This document shows, in pieces, positions 7,023-14,827 of a stretch of DNA of 35,180 nt; positions within the stretch are counted from its first letter, which is position 1; the number at the start of each line of letters is the position of its first letter. The stretch is taken from positions 1 through 35,180 of the forward strand of contig NZ_CALFXI010000055.1 of assembly GCF_937958065.1 (NCBI RefSeq), given 5' to 3'. The position numbers and the translations under genes are program-made. This DNA is from an uncultured Steroidobacter sp. GTDB lineage: Bacteria; Pseudomonadota; Gammaproteobacteria; Steroidobacterales; Steroidobacteraceae. The notes under the pieces are model-generated. The model worked only from the letters and a program-made list of their open reading frames with translations, did no database searches and was not told the origin of the DNA.

Positions 7023-8159
7023 ATGCGTCAATTCTCGACCGATCAATTGCTGTCGTTGCTGGACAAACATGGGCCACCCTGCATCTCGCTCTATCAGTAC
7101 ACGCACCGGCATCATCCGGACAGCCTGCAAGACCCGATCCGCTACCGCAATCTGCTGCGCCAGATGGAAGGCTCGCTGCTGCAGAAGTACGACCGCAGGG
7201 AAGTGCGCCCGCTCCTGGAAAAATTTCAACCGCTGAGCCACGACGAAGCGTTCTGGAATCATCGGACCGATGGCCTGGCGATGCTCGCGGCACCGGACCT
7301 GTTCGAGGTGTTCGAGCTGCAACGGCCGGTGCAGGAGAACCTGATCGTCGCCGACACGTTCTATCTCAAGCCGCTGCTGCGCATCTCGCAATCGGCGGAC
7401 CGCTTCCAGATTCTGTGCCTGAGTCGCGATCGCGCGCAGCTGTTCGAAGGCAATCGCGATGCGCTCGATCCAGTCGAGCTGATCGACACCCCGGCGACCC
7501 TCACCGAGGCGCTCGGCACCGAGCTGACTCCGCAACATCAGTCGGTGCGCTCGGCCTCCGGGCAGACGCCCATCTACCATGGCGTCGGGCAGAAGAAGGA
7601 GGAAGTGGACCTGGATCGCGACCGGTTCTTCCGTGCGGTGGACCGCGGCGTGTTGGAGAATCATTCCAAGCCGACCGGGCTGCCGTTGCTGCTGGCGGCC
7701 TTGAAGGAATATCACACGCCGTTCCGCAACCTGAGCCGCAATCCCTACTTGTCGACCATGGGCGTGGACGTGGATCCCGGCGCCATCGGTCTGGATGAGC
7801 TGCGGGCACTCGCGTGGGAACAGATGGAGCCGTTGTATCTGGAGCGCCTGGCGCTGCTGGTGCGCGAATATGAAGCGGCCCGCACGCGTCAGCTTGGTTT
7901 CGATGACGTATCCGAGGTGGCCGCGGCAACGGTCGCGGGACGCGTGCAGAACCTGCTGGTCGAAGCCGATCGCCAGATTCCGGGCCGGGTCGATCCGCAG
8001 ACCGGCAAGATCGAGCCGGGCGTGCTCGGGGATCCGGAGATCGGCGACGTGTTGAGCGATCTGGCGGCCACGGTGCTGCGCATGAAAGGGCAGGTGGTCA
8101 TCGTGCCCAAGGATCGCATGCCTTCGACCACCGGCGTCGCGGCAACCTGTCGTTTCTGA
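7023..8159 (+). CDS. baeRF family 3 protein (eRF1-like domain)
   Basis: This 378-residue protein matches the bacterial archaeo-eukaryotic release factor-like family 3: an N-terminal opening (LLSLLDKHGPPCISLYQYTHRHHPD), a middle domain around FQILCLSRDRAQLFEGN, and a C-terminal eRF1-like domain ending in the characteristic STTGVAATCRF. The family is proposed from sequence and gene context to act on ribosomes or in translational stress. AGGGGG lies just before the ATG. It lies 25 bp behind the aspartase-like gene and is convergent with the MFS gene, with a single base between the stop codons. Confidence 0.82.
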   Translation: MRQFSTDQLLSLLDKHGPPCISLYQYTHRHHPDSLQDPIRYRNLLRQMEGSLLQKYDRREVRPLLEKFQPLSHDEAFWNHRTDGLAMLAAPDLFEVFELQRPVQENLIVADTFYLKPLLRISQSADRFQILCLSRDRAQLFEGNRDALDPVELIDTPATLTEALGTELTPQHQSVRSASGQTPIYHGVGQKKEEVDLDRDRFFRAVDRGVLENHSKPTGLPLLLAALKEYHTPFRNLSRNPYLSTMGVDVDPGAIGLDELRALAWEQMEPLYLERLALLVREYEAARTRQLGFDDVSEVAAATVAGRVQNLLVEADRQIPGRVDPQTGKIEPGVLGDPEIGDVLSDLAATVLRMKGQVVIVPKDRMPSTTGVAATCRF

Positions 8160-8160
8160 T

Positions 8161-9711
8161 CTACCGCCACCGGGCCACGGGCAGGAAGCCGACGAACGTC
8201 AGGCCGGCAAGCGCGAAGAACGACAGCTTGAGTGCCAACAGGCGCGCATGCGTGTTGATCTGCACTGCATTCTCGATGTGCTCGGGCGTGAGCGGCGACT
8301 GCTCCAGCGCCTGCTGCAATCGATCGTTGCTGATGAAGGCGACCCGACTCAGATCCAGATGCGCGCGCAGCTCGCTGCCGATCGCCGGGTCGCGCGCCAG
8401 GTGCTGATCCACATTGATGCTGAGAACGCCGATGACCAGCGCGCCGGCGATTGCGGCTCCGACCGCAGCGGCGAAATGACTGGTCGCGAAACACAGCGGC
8501 TCGACATCCTCGGAAATGTCCGTGGGCGCGGCGGAAGCCAGCGATTTGAACAGCAATGTCGCAAGCGCGCCTTCACCCAGACCGATCGCCGCCAGGCTGA
8601 GCACCACTGATGCATCGCTCCAGTCGTTGCGCACCACGCCTCCCAGCGACACCAGCCCCGCACCGACGATCAGAAACGCATACCGGGTGACGTTGCGCAT
8701 GGCGGGACCGCTGAATCGGCTCACCGAGAGTGCGCCGATGAAACTTGCCAGCGTGAACGGAACGAGCGCGTAAGCGGTCATCAGGCTGCTGCGTCCCTGC
8801 ACGATCTCTATATATAAAGGAATCAGGAAGGTGACGCCGGAGCTGACCGCCGCGATGGTGAATATGGACAGCAGCATGGAACGTTGCACCGGCGTCTCCA
8901 GCAGCCGCATCACGTTCAGACAGCCGCCGACCCGTCGTTTGGCCCTCCATACCAGCACCAGCTTGATCAGCACCACGCCGAACAGCATGCCCAGCAGCGC
9001 CGGCGAAAGATTGAGCGGACTGAAAGGAGCCTCGGGCCGCGCCGTCAACACGCCCCAGTTGATCAGGTTGTCGCTGCCCAGGCCGATCAGGATCATGGCC
9101 ACGCCGACTGCCGCGAGTCCGGCCATCTCCGCCGCAGTCAGGCGCACCCCGGGCAGCACGTCGGGATCGGGATGCAAATACGAGCTGCAGAAGTAGACGG
9201 CGGTGGCCAGCAGCAACAGCAACATGAACGTGATGCGCCAGTCGGTCCAGGTGGCGAGGGCGCCGGCAATCAGAAACGCCGGCGCCAGGCTCAGGCTTCG
9301 CGTTGCACTCAGACGTCCGAGCGCGACCGCTTTCCGTTCGCCCGCATAGTGAGTTGCAATCAACTGCACGGAGGCTGGCGTCAACACCGCCGCCGCGGCG
9401 CCAGCCATCATCTGGGCCAGGAGCAGCACGGCCGCGCTCGGGCTCCACGCCATTGCGGCCATTGCGGTGGCGAACAGCGCGATCGAGACACGAAAGATGC
9501 GGCGCGCGCCGAACATGAGGGCAAGGCGTGTGCTCGCGAGCACGCTGGCGGCGACCATCAGCGAGTACATGACGATCGCCGTCTTCACCATCGCCGAGCC
9601 CGCATCGAAGGCGGTAATGATGCCGTCGATGGAGATCTTGAGCGTCGCGATATTGAAGACCAGCAACACCTGCGCGCTCGCCAGGATCGCCAGCGGCAGC
9701 CAGTGGAACAT
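8161..9711 (-). CDS. MFS transporter, DHA2 (14-TM drug/H+ antiporter) type
   Basis: This 516-residue polytopic protein has about 14 hydrophobic segments, the family size for DHA2 exporters such as EmrB. Visible marks include RLALMFGARRIFRVSIALF after TM2-3, a TM4-TM5 region with LLAQMMAGAAAAVLTPASVQLIA, and LSATRSLSLAPAFLIAGAL for the antiporter motif region. The ATG at 9711 is chosen because the first membrane segment follows directly (FHWLPLAILASAQVLLVFN); the frame is open further upstream, but that part overlaps the DUF1269 gene and lacks family sequence. No membrane-fusion partner gene is next to it. Its start faces the DUF1269 gene across a 109-bp gap that holds a perfect dyad box. Substrate is not predictable. 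Confidence 0.85.
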   Translation of the reverse strand: MFHWLPLAILASAQVLLVFNIATLKISIDGIITAFDAGSAMVKTAIVMYSLMVAASVLASTRLALMFGARRIFRVSIALFATAMAAMAWSPSAAVLLLAQMMAGAAAAVLTPASVQLIATHYAGERKAVALGRLSATRSLSLAPAFLIAGALATWTDWRITFMLLLLLATAVYFCSSYLHPDPDVLPGVRLTAAEMAGLAAVGVAMILIGLGSDNLINWGVLTARPEAPFSPLNLSPALLGMLFGVVLIKLVLVWRAKRRVGGCLNVMRLLETPVQRSMLLSIFTIAAVSSGVTFLIPLYIEIVQGRSSLMTAYALVPFTLASFIGALSVSRFSGPAMRNVTRYAFLIVGAGLVSLGGVVRNDWSDASVVLSLAAIGLGEGALATLLFKSLASAAPTDISEDVEPLCFATSHFAAAVGAAIAGALVIGVLSINVDQHLARDPAIGSELRAHLDLSRVAFISNDRLQQALEQSPLTPEHIENAVQINTHARLLALKLSFFALAGLTFVGFLPVARWR

Positions 9712-9747
9712 GCGATCGCTTGATACGCCAGGCAGCCATGCGCTGCG

Positions 9748-9763
9748 TTGGGCCTTGGCCCAA
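9748..9763. promoter_or_regulatory. Dyad box F (TTGGGCCTTGGCCCAA)
   Basis: This is a perfect palindrome of 7-bp arms around TT, in the gap between the divergent MFS gene (start 9711, 36 bp away) and DUF1269 gene (start 9821, 57 bp away). It is the most symmetric copy of the TTGGnCC...GGnCYAA dyad. Confidence 0.55.
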
Positions 9764-9820
9764 TAGACGTTGCCGGGCTGGGCTTCGATCCTCGTCAGCT
9801 CCCGGACAGGAGACGGCACG

Positions 9821-10312
9821 ATGAGCACGCTCGTAGCAATTGTGTTCGACGATCCCACTACTGCGTTCGAGATGCGCACCTCGCTGCTGAAAATGCAGAA
9901 GCAGCATCTGATCGACCTGGAGGATTCCGTGGTCGTCACCAAGACCGACGCGGGCAAGACCAAGCTCGATCAGGCCACCAGCCTGACCGCGGCCGGCGCC
10001 ATCGGCGGCGGTTTCTGGGGCATGCTCATCGGCTTGATCTTCCTGAATCCACTGCTGGGCGCGGCGGTCGGTGCCACCGCCGGCGCGGTGACCGGCAAGC
10101 TCACCGACATCGGGCTCAGCGATCAGATGATCAAAGAGCTCGCGGCGTCCTTCAAACCGGGCTCGTCGGCGCTGTTCGTGCTGGTGCGCCGTGCGACCGT
10201 CGACAAGGTGCTGGAGGGTCTGAAGGAGTTCGCAGGTAAAGGCAAGGTCTATCAGACCTCGCTCGACAAGGACACCGAGCAGACCCTGCGCGACGCGCTC
10301 GAAGCGGCTTGA
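9821..10312 (+). CDS. DUF1269 family membrane protein
   Basis: This 163-residue protein has the DUF1269 layout: an N-terminal alpha/beta part (STLVAIVFDDPTTAFEMRTSLLKMQKQHLIDLEDSVVV is the classic opening), a glycine-rich hydrophobic hairpin (about 58-95, AAGAIGGGFWGMLIGLIFLNPLLGAAVGATAGA), and a C-terminal part with SALFVLVRRATVDKVLEGL. The family is widespread, often encoded with stress proteins, and of unknown function. ATG 9821 follows AGGAG by 8 bp; the upstream in-frame ATG at 9770 would add unrelated residues and overlap the regulatory gap. Confidence 0.88.
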   Translation: MSTLVAIVFDDPTTAFEMRTSLLKMQKQHLIDLEDSVVVTKTDAGKTKLDQATSLTAAGAIGGGFWGMLIGLIFLNPLLGAAVGATAGAVTGKLTDIGLSDQMIKELAASFKPGSSALFVLVRRATVDKVLEGLKEFAGKGKVYQTSLDKDTEQTLRDALEAA

Positions 10313-10474
10313 TCGCCTCGCGATACGGGCCGATCCCAATGGCGGCGGCGGCGTTCCTTAGTCTCGGCAGGCATCCCCTCGCTGGCCTTGCCGCACTCTT
10401 CGCGGGCGCCGTCGCCGTTCTCACCCCCGATCGGAGCGCATTGACCTTGCAGCCCGGCAAACGCAGCTGAGTTG

Positions 10475-10490
10475 TTGGACCAAAGGTAAA
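10475..10490. promoter_or_regulatory. Dyad box C (TTGGACCAAAGGTAAA)
   Basis: This copy lies in the 245-bp gap before the GH63-like gene (start 10558, 67 bp away). Over 20 bp it matches box A at 16 positions, including the ATTGC extension on the right. The rest of the gap shows no gene or clear terminator. Confidence 0.58.
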
Positions 10491-10557
10491 TTGCCGACGC
10501 GCGCACATCGCAGCCACAGTCTTTGTCAAAGCTGCCAGTCCACGGGGGAGAGCACCA

Positions 10558-12705
10558 ATGACCGCAGAGCATGGCCGTCTGCGCGAGGCCAACGAACGTG
10601 GCGTGCCATGGCGCAAGTGGGGACCGTATCTGCGCGATAACGGTCGTCCGCGTGCTCGTGCGCGTTCCGACAGCGAAGCTCCGCCGGCCGCACCGGGCGA
10701 ATCGCGCTCCTGGGCTTATGAATCCAGCGACGATGGTCCCGTAGGGATCTGCGACGAGCAGATGCGGTTGTGTTTCGGCGTGGCGATCCGAAGGGGCGGC
10801 GATCGTACGTTGCAGGAACGGCTCCTGGCGGTGCCGGTCACGTACTCGAGGCGTTATACCCAGGCCGACAATCTGCCGACGCATTCCTATCTGCGTGCGC
10901 ATTACAGATATCGCGAGCCGCAGACCGGAACGACACAGCGCGAAGCGGCCTGCTTCGATCTGGTGGTCGAGTACGCCAAGTCCGGGCCCGAGGAAATCCT
11001 GATCCAGCTCGAAATAAAGAACACGAGCTGCGAGACCGCGACGCTGCAGGTGTTGCCGCAATTGTGGTTCCGGCAGGACCCGGACGCCCTGGCGGATCCG
11101 CGCGTCATCATCGAGCGGGCCGCGGGCCGTGCGGATGTGCCTTGCCTGATCGCACGTCATCCAGAGCTGGGCGCCTACTATCTGCATTGTGAGCTGGCCG
11201 GCGCGTTCCTGTTCGCCGGGTGTGCTCAGCCGCTCGAGGTCAATCGCGGCGGCACTCGGGCGGCGGCTCACTATCTGCTGATCCTGGCGCCGCGTGCCGT
11301 GCAGCGGATTCGGATGTTGCTGACTACGACGGCGCCGGCGGTCGGCAATCCCTCGTTGGAGAAGCTGTTCGCCAGCCTCAAGCAGCTCCGGCATGACGCC
11401 AACGAATTCTTCTCGGTGATCACCTACGCCTGTGACAGCACCGCGGGCGCCTTCGACGTGCGACGAGCTTTCTGCAACATGCTTTGGAACAAAGCGGTCT
11501 GGGTGTCGGCCGTCACCGGCTGGCTGTACGACCGCCGCGCGAAATCCGTTGCAGGCAGTGAGACTCACGAGCCGGCGGCGTTTCGCTTGAAAGTCGCTCA
11601 AGTGGTGGCGCCGCCCCACAAGCGCGAGTGTCCTCATCTCGAATCGCCCGCATGGTTGTTGCACACGCTGGCGCTGGCCTGCGTGGACGCCGATCTGGCC
11701 GCTCACCAGCTGCGCTTGCTGTTGAAGGGCGAGCTGAAGAATCGCAGCAGCAAGCTCAGCCCCGTGCATCATGAATGGCAGGCGCTCAAACCGTGGGCCG
11801 CGCTGTTGATGTACCGATTGCAGCGGCCGCGTCGGCCTAAGGATGCACGCAGTGATCTGATCGAGAACTTCGAAGCGTTGTCCTCGCAGACCGCGGGCGG
11901 CGGGTGGGCTGCGATACGCGCACAAAGCATGCTCGAGATGGCGTTGGAGCTGGCGATTCGCGATGCGCGTTACGAGCAGCGCGCCATCGAAAGTTACGTG
12001 GCGTTCGTCAGTGCGATTGCCGCCTTGGACTGCGAAGCGACGTTGTTGGATACACCCGCCGGGCCAGCCGATGAGGAGGCCGGCTTTCGCCTGGTCATCA
12101 ACGATCGTATGCAGTTCCAGGTGCTGTCATCGTTCGGTCTGGTCGCACTGAGTGGCGCGGTGGCGTTTCGCGCCGGAGCCATTGTCGGCCTGCCGCGGTT
12201 CTGCGAGCGCGTGCGCTCCATCCACGCAGAGCATGCGGAGCGCATTTGCCAACCCGACCATCTGCGCGGGGTGCTGGATCGGGTGTTTGGCGCACCGGTG
12301 AACAATGCCTGGGCAACCTTGCCCGCGGGAATGCTGTTGATTCGAGCGTTGTCACAAATCGAAGCAATGTATGGAACGGCGCTGCGGGTCCGTTGCGCGG
12401 CCGCCGGCGGCGCAATGATGAGCCCGGGCGAGTTGAGTCAGTGGCTGGTCCATCAGCACGTGGCCGCGCGCGTGTCCGCGCTTCATCGATCCAAGCTGCT
12501 GGAATTTTGCGAGTACGTGTACATGCGAGGCGCGGCAACTGCTGGACAACAGACCGGCTGGGCCGGACGAGTCGCGGCGATGATCTGTGCTTCGTGGAGT
12601 TACTCGCCCTTCGAGGATGGCATCGAGCCGCCGTCGGCGCTGGAGCAGGCGCGCTCCCGCGAATCCAAGGCCCAGGTCGTCAGTCTCAGGACGACGCGGC
12701 GTTAG
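10558..12705 (+). CDS. Shortened GH63/MGH1-like glycosidase homologue, probably without catalysis
   Basis: This 715-residue protein is collinear with the large bacterial glucosidase family carrying an MGH1-like (GH63-type) toroid, normally about 870-900 residues. Recognisable blocks are WRKWGPYL (18-25), GICDEQMRLCF, PTHSYL, VVEYAKSGPEEILIQLEIKN, LQVLPQLWFRQDP, a QLRLLLKGEL segment followed by a Trp-Ala block, YGTALRVRC, and QQTGWAGRVAAMI near 664-676. Blocks I recall as most conserved in active members are missing or altered: SERQWGTVREDYS after GPYL, the GGFLGLDNIG and GHLEQADGTAWMA stretches in mid-protein, and the long region with GNSNWRGPIWFPVN before the C-terminal helices (replaced by a short NNAWATLPAGML). 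This suggests a pseudoenzyme. It stands alone, preceded by a dyad box and ending on another. The family match is from memory and no alignment was run. Confidence 0.72.
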   Translation: MTAEHGRLREANERGVPWRKWGPYLRDNGRPRARARSDSEAPPAAPGESRSWAYESSDDGPVGICDEQMRLCFGVAIRRGGDRTLQERLLAVPVTYSRRYTQADNLPTHSYLRAHYRYREPQTGTTQREAACFDLVVEYAKSGPEEILIQLEIKNTSCETATLQVLPQLWFRQDPDALADPRVIIERAAGRADVPCLIARHPELGAYYLHCELAGAFLFAGCAQPLEVNRGGTRAAAHYLLILAPRAVQRIRMLLTTTAPAVGNPSLEKLFASLKQLRHDANEFFSVITYACDSTAGAFDVRRAFCNMLWNKAVWVSAVTGWLYDRRAKSVAGSETHEPAAFRLKVAQVVAPPHKRECPHLESPAWLLHTLALACVDADLAAHQLRLLLKGELKNRSSKLSPVHHEWQALKPWAALLMYRLQRPRRPKDARSDLIENFEALSSQTAGGGWAAIRAQSMLEMALELAIRDARYEQRAIESYVAFVSAIAALDCEATLLDTPAGPADEEAGFRLVINDRMQFQVLSSFGLVALSGAVAFRAGAIVGLPRFCERVRSIHAEHAERICQPDHLRGVLDRVFGAPVNNAWATLPAGMLLIRALSQIEAMYGTALRVRCAAAGGAMMSPGELSQWLVHQHVAARVSALHRSKLLEFCEYVYMRGAATAGQQTGWAGRVAAMICASWSYSPFEDGIEPPSALEQARSRESKAQVVSLRTTRR

Positions 12706-12717
12706 CCCTTGGTCCAT
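12702..12717. promoter_or_regulatory. Dyad box G (reverse strand ATGGACCAAGGGCTAA)
   Basis: Read on the minus strand this copy matches box A at 14 of 16 positions. It overlaps the stop codon of the GH63-like gene and lies 88 bp before the BON-domain gene. Because the dyad is nearly symmetric, either orientation could be functional. Confidence 0.52.
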
Positions 12718-12804
12718 CTGTCGTCCGCAAGTCAGCCGAGTAGCATCGAGTGAGCCCCTGGCGTCCGACGGCGCCGCCTCATCGACAGCTCGAAGGAGAC
12801 TTGC

Positions 12805-13626
12805 ATGAACTCTCTGGCACGATCGATCGTCGGCGCCGCGGTCACCGCCGCCGCCGTGTATCTCCTGGATCCGGTCAGCGGATATCAGCGCCGGGTGATG
12901 TTGCAGGATCGCGCCAGACGCGCCGCTCGACGCCTCGATGTGGGAACGCGCAGTGCGCGGCGTAACGCGACCGGGCGCTACTTCGCTTCGCGGGCGCAAT
13001 CCAAATCGGAATCGCAGTCGCCCAACCGTCATCGGCCGAACAGACAGGTGCGCAGGATGGTCTTCGGCGCGATCCGGCAGACGGCATCGCATCCGGAATC
13101 CATTCAGGTGGCGGTGGATCACGGACATGTGATTCTCCGTGGCCACCTGCGTGCTCACGAGCACCAACGCCTGCTCGACGAAGTGCGCCGCCAGCCAGGC
13201 GTGTTCGTCGTGACCGATCACCTGCACGAGCACATGGCGAACGGCGAGTCCGGTGAAGGTGAATTCGCCATCGATCGCGGACACGCATTCCGATCTGCCG
13301 GCGGACGCAGTGGATGGGGCATCGCGGGTCGTGTACTCGCAGGTTGCGCCGGCGGCGCGCTGCTCTTTTGGGGCATCCGCGAGCGCAAGGCGTTGGGCGA
13401 GTTTGGTGCCGCGATCCTGGATGAATTTCAGCGTGCGATGGACGGGAACCTGCGGCACGGTTTCGACGAGGTCCGGCAGAGTGCCGAGGACGCCGGCGAA
13501 GGCATGTCGGAGATGGCGCAACGGGGCGGCAGGAAAATGGAGGAGGGCATGGACTGGGCCGAGTCCGCCAGCTCGGACGTCATCGAGGAGTATGCGCAAC
13601 AGCGCCGTGCGGACGCGACTCACTAG
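12805..13626 (+). CDS. BON-domain protein with YtxH-like N-terminus
   Basis: This 273-residue protein begins with a short hydrophobic helix and the pattern AAAVYLLDPVSGYQRRVMLQDRARRAARR, typical of small envelope-associated stress proteins. A BON domain follows (about 85-150: VRRMVFGAIRQTASHPESIQVAVDHGHVILRG...VRRQPGVFVVTDHLHEH). A second hydrophobic, Gly-rich segment (about 170-188) precedes a C-terminal helical tail rich in Glu and Gly. BON domains are thought to bind phospholipid or other membrane components. AAGGAG lies 6 bp before the ATG. Its last 47 bp overlap the 3' end of the channel gene on the opposite strand. Confidence 0.84.
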   Translation: MNSLARSIVGAAVTAAAVYLLDPVSGYQRRVMLQDRARRAARRLDVGTRSARRNATGRYFASRAQSKSESQSPNRHRPNRQVRRMVFGAIRQTASHPESIQVAVDHGHVILRGHLRAHEHQRLLDEVRRQPGVFVVTDHLHEHMANGESGEGEFAIDRGHAFRSAGGRSGWGIAGRVLAGCAGGALLFWGIRERKALGEFGAAILDEFQRAMDGNLRHGFDEVRQSAEDAGEGMSEMAQRGGRKMEEGMDWAESASSDVIEEYAQQRRADATH

Positions 13627-14821
13627 CCGCTCTCGCCAAACTGGTGGGCTGTTGAAACACTCGCAGGCCGAACTCCGGAAGGATCGACAGCAAATGCTCG
13701 AAGATTTCGGCCTGCACGGTTTCGTAGCGCTGCCACTCCGTCGCGGTGTAACAGTAGACCTCGATCGGCAGGCCGGTGGAGGTCGGCGCCAGCAGGCGCA
13801 CCTGGATCGGCAGGTCATGTCGAACCAGCGGATGCGCTCGTAGATAAGCTCGGACATAGGCTCGAAACATTCCCACGTTGGTCGAGCGACGCACGTTGAC
13901 CGGATCCAGGTCGGCGGCCGTCACGAACTCGGCACGCTTGCTCGCCAGATGCTCGTCGATGAGCGCGAAGCGCTGCAGTCCCTCCCATTCTTCGGCGCCC
14001 AGGAAATGAATCGAGGTCTGATCCAGCAGCAGCGCGCGCTGGATCAAGCGGGCGCCGGCATCGAACATGCCGCGCCAGTTGCGAAAGCTTTCGCTGAACA
14101 GGCGCCAGGTGGGAATGGAGGTGATGGAGTTGTCCATGTTCTGCACCTTCACCGTGTGCAGCGACAGATCGATGGCGTGGCCGTTGGCCTTGACCTGCGG
14201 CATCTCGATCCAGTCGCCGACGCGCAGCATGTCGTTGGCGGAGATCTGCAAGCCGGCGACGAACGACTGGATGGTGTCCTTGAAAATCAGCATCAGCACC
14301 GCGGTCAGCGCGCCGAGGCCGGACAGAATCAACAGCGGATCGCGATCGAACAGCGCCGCGGCCACGAAAATCGCGGCCACCATGCCGACGACGATCTTGC
14401 CGAGCTGCAGATAACTCTTGATCGGATACTGGCGGGCGCGCCTCGGATCGTAGCGCTCGTAGGCGGCGCCAATGGCGGTGAGCAGGCTCATGATCGCGGT
14501 CATGACCGCGAGCACGAGATAAACGCTCACGAACCGTCGCAGCGCCGGCAGGGCGGCGTTCGGAATCACGGGCAGCACTGTCGAGCCGTAATAGACGACC
14601 AGGGCGGGAACGACATGCGCCAGCCTGGAGATGACGCCGGGGCCGAGGATTGCATCGTCGAAGTGCGGCCCGGTCAGTCGCGCCGCGCGTCCCAGGATGC
14701 GAACCAGCAGCGCGCGTGTGGCTGCATACGAGATCAGGACGGCGAGTGCCAACAGCAGAATCTGCAACAACAGCCACGCAATGGGATGTTCCCGCAGGCT
14801 GGCTAACACGGCTTCCATCAT
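13580..14821 (-). CDS. YbdG-type mechanosensitive ion channel
   Basis: This 413-residue protein agrees in length and layout with E. coli YbdG (about 415), the miniconductance channel of the MscS superfamily. About five membrane helices come first; the pore-region helix is LLILSGLGALTAVLMLIFKDTIQSFVAGLQI (about 170-200). The MscS beta domain follows with ANDMLRVGDWIEMPQVKANGHAIDLSLHTVKVQNMDNSITSIPTWRL, a family hallmark. The cytoplasmic part includes RRSTNVGMFRAYVRAYLRAHP and GLPIEVYCYT. It releases solutes on hypo-osmotic shock. It starts 6 bp after the stop of the histidine kinase upstream, so kinase and channel are likely one operon. I used the first of two consecutive ATG codons; no clear ribosome site is visible, consistent with coupling. 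Confidence 0.9.
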   Translation of the reverse strand: MMEAVLASLREHPIAWLLLQILLLALAVLISYAATRALLVRILGRAARLTGPHFDDAILGPGVISRLAHVVPALVVYYGSTVLPVIPNAALPALRRFVSVYLVLAVMTAIMSLLTAIGAAYERYDPRRARQYPIKSYLQLGKIVVGMVAAIFVAAALFDRDPLLILSGLGALTAVLMLIFKDTIQSFVAGLQISANDMLRVGDWIEMPQVKANGHAIDLSLHTVKVQNMDNSITSIPTWRLFSESFRNWRGMFDAGARLIQRALLLDQTSIHFLGAEEWEGLQRFALIDEHLASKRAEFVTAADLDPVNVRRSTNVGMFRAYVRAYLRAHPLVRHDLPIQVRLLAPTSTGLPIEVYCYTATEWQRYETVQAEIFEHLLSILPEFGLRVFQQPTSLARAASESRPHGAVAHTPR

Positions 14822-14827
14822 CGCGCT

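Noticed and set aside
10252..11925. A 557-codon minus-strand frame opposite the GH63-like gene
   Set aside because: Antisense shadow: it overlaps a recognisable plus-strand protein and its own sequence has no domain pattern.
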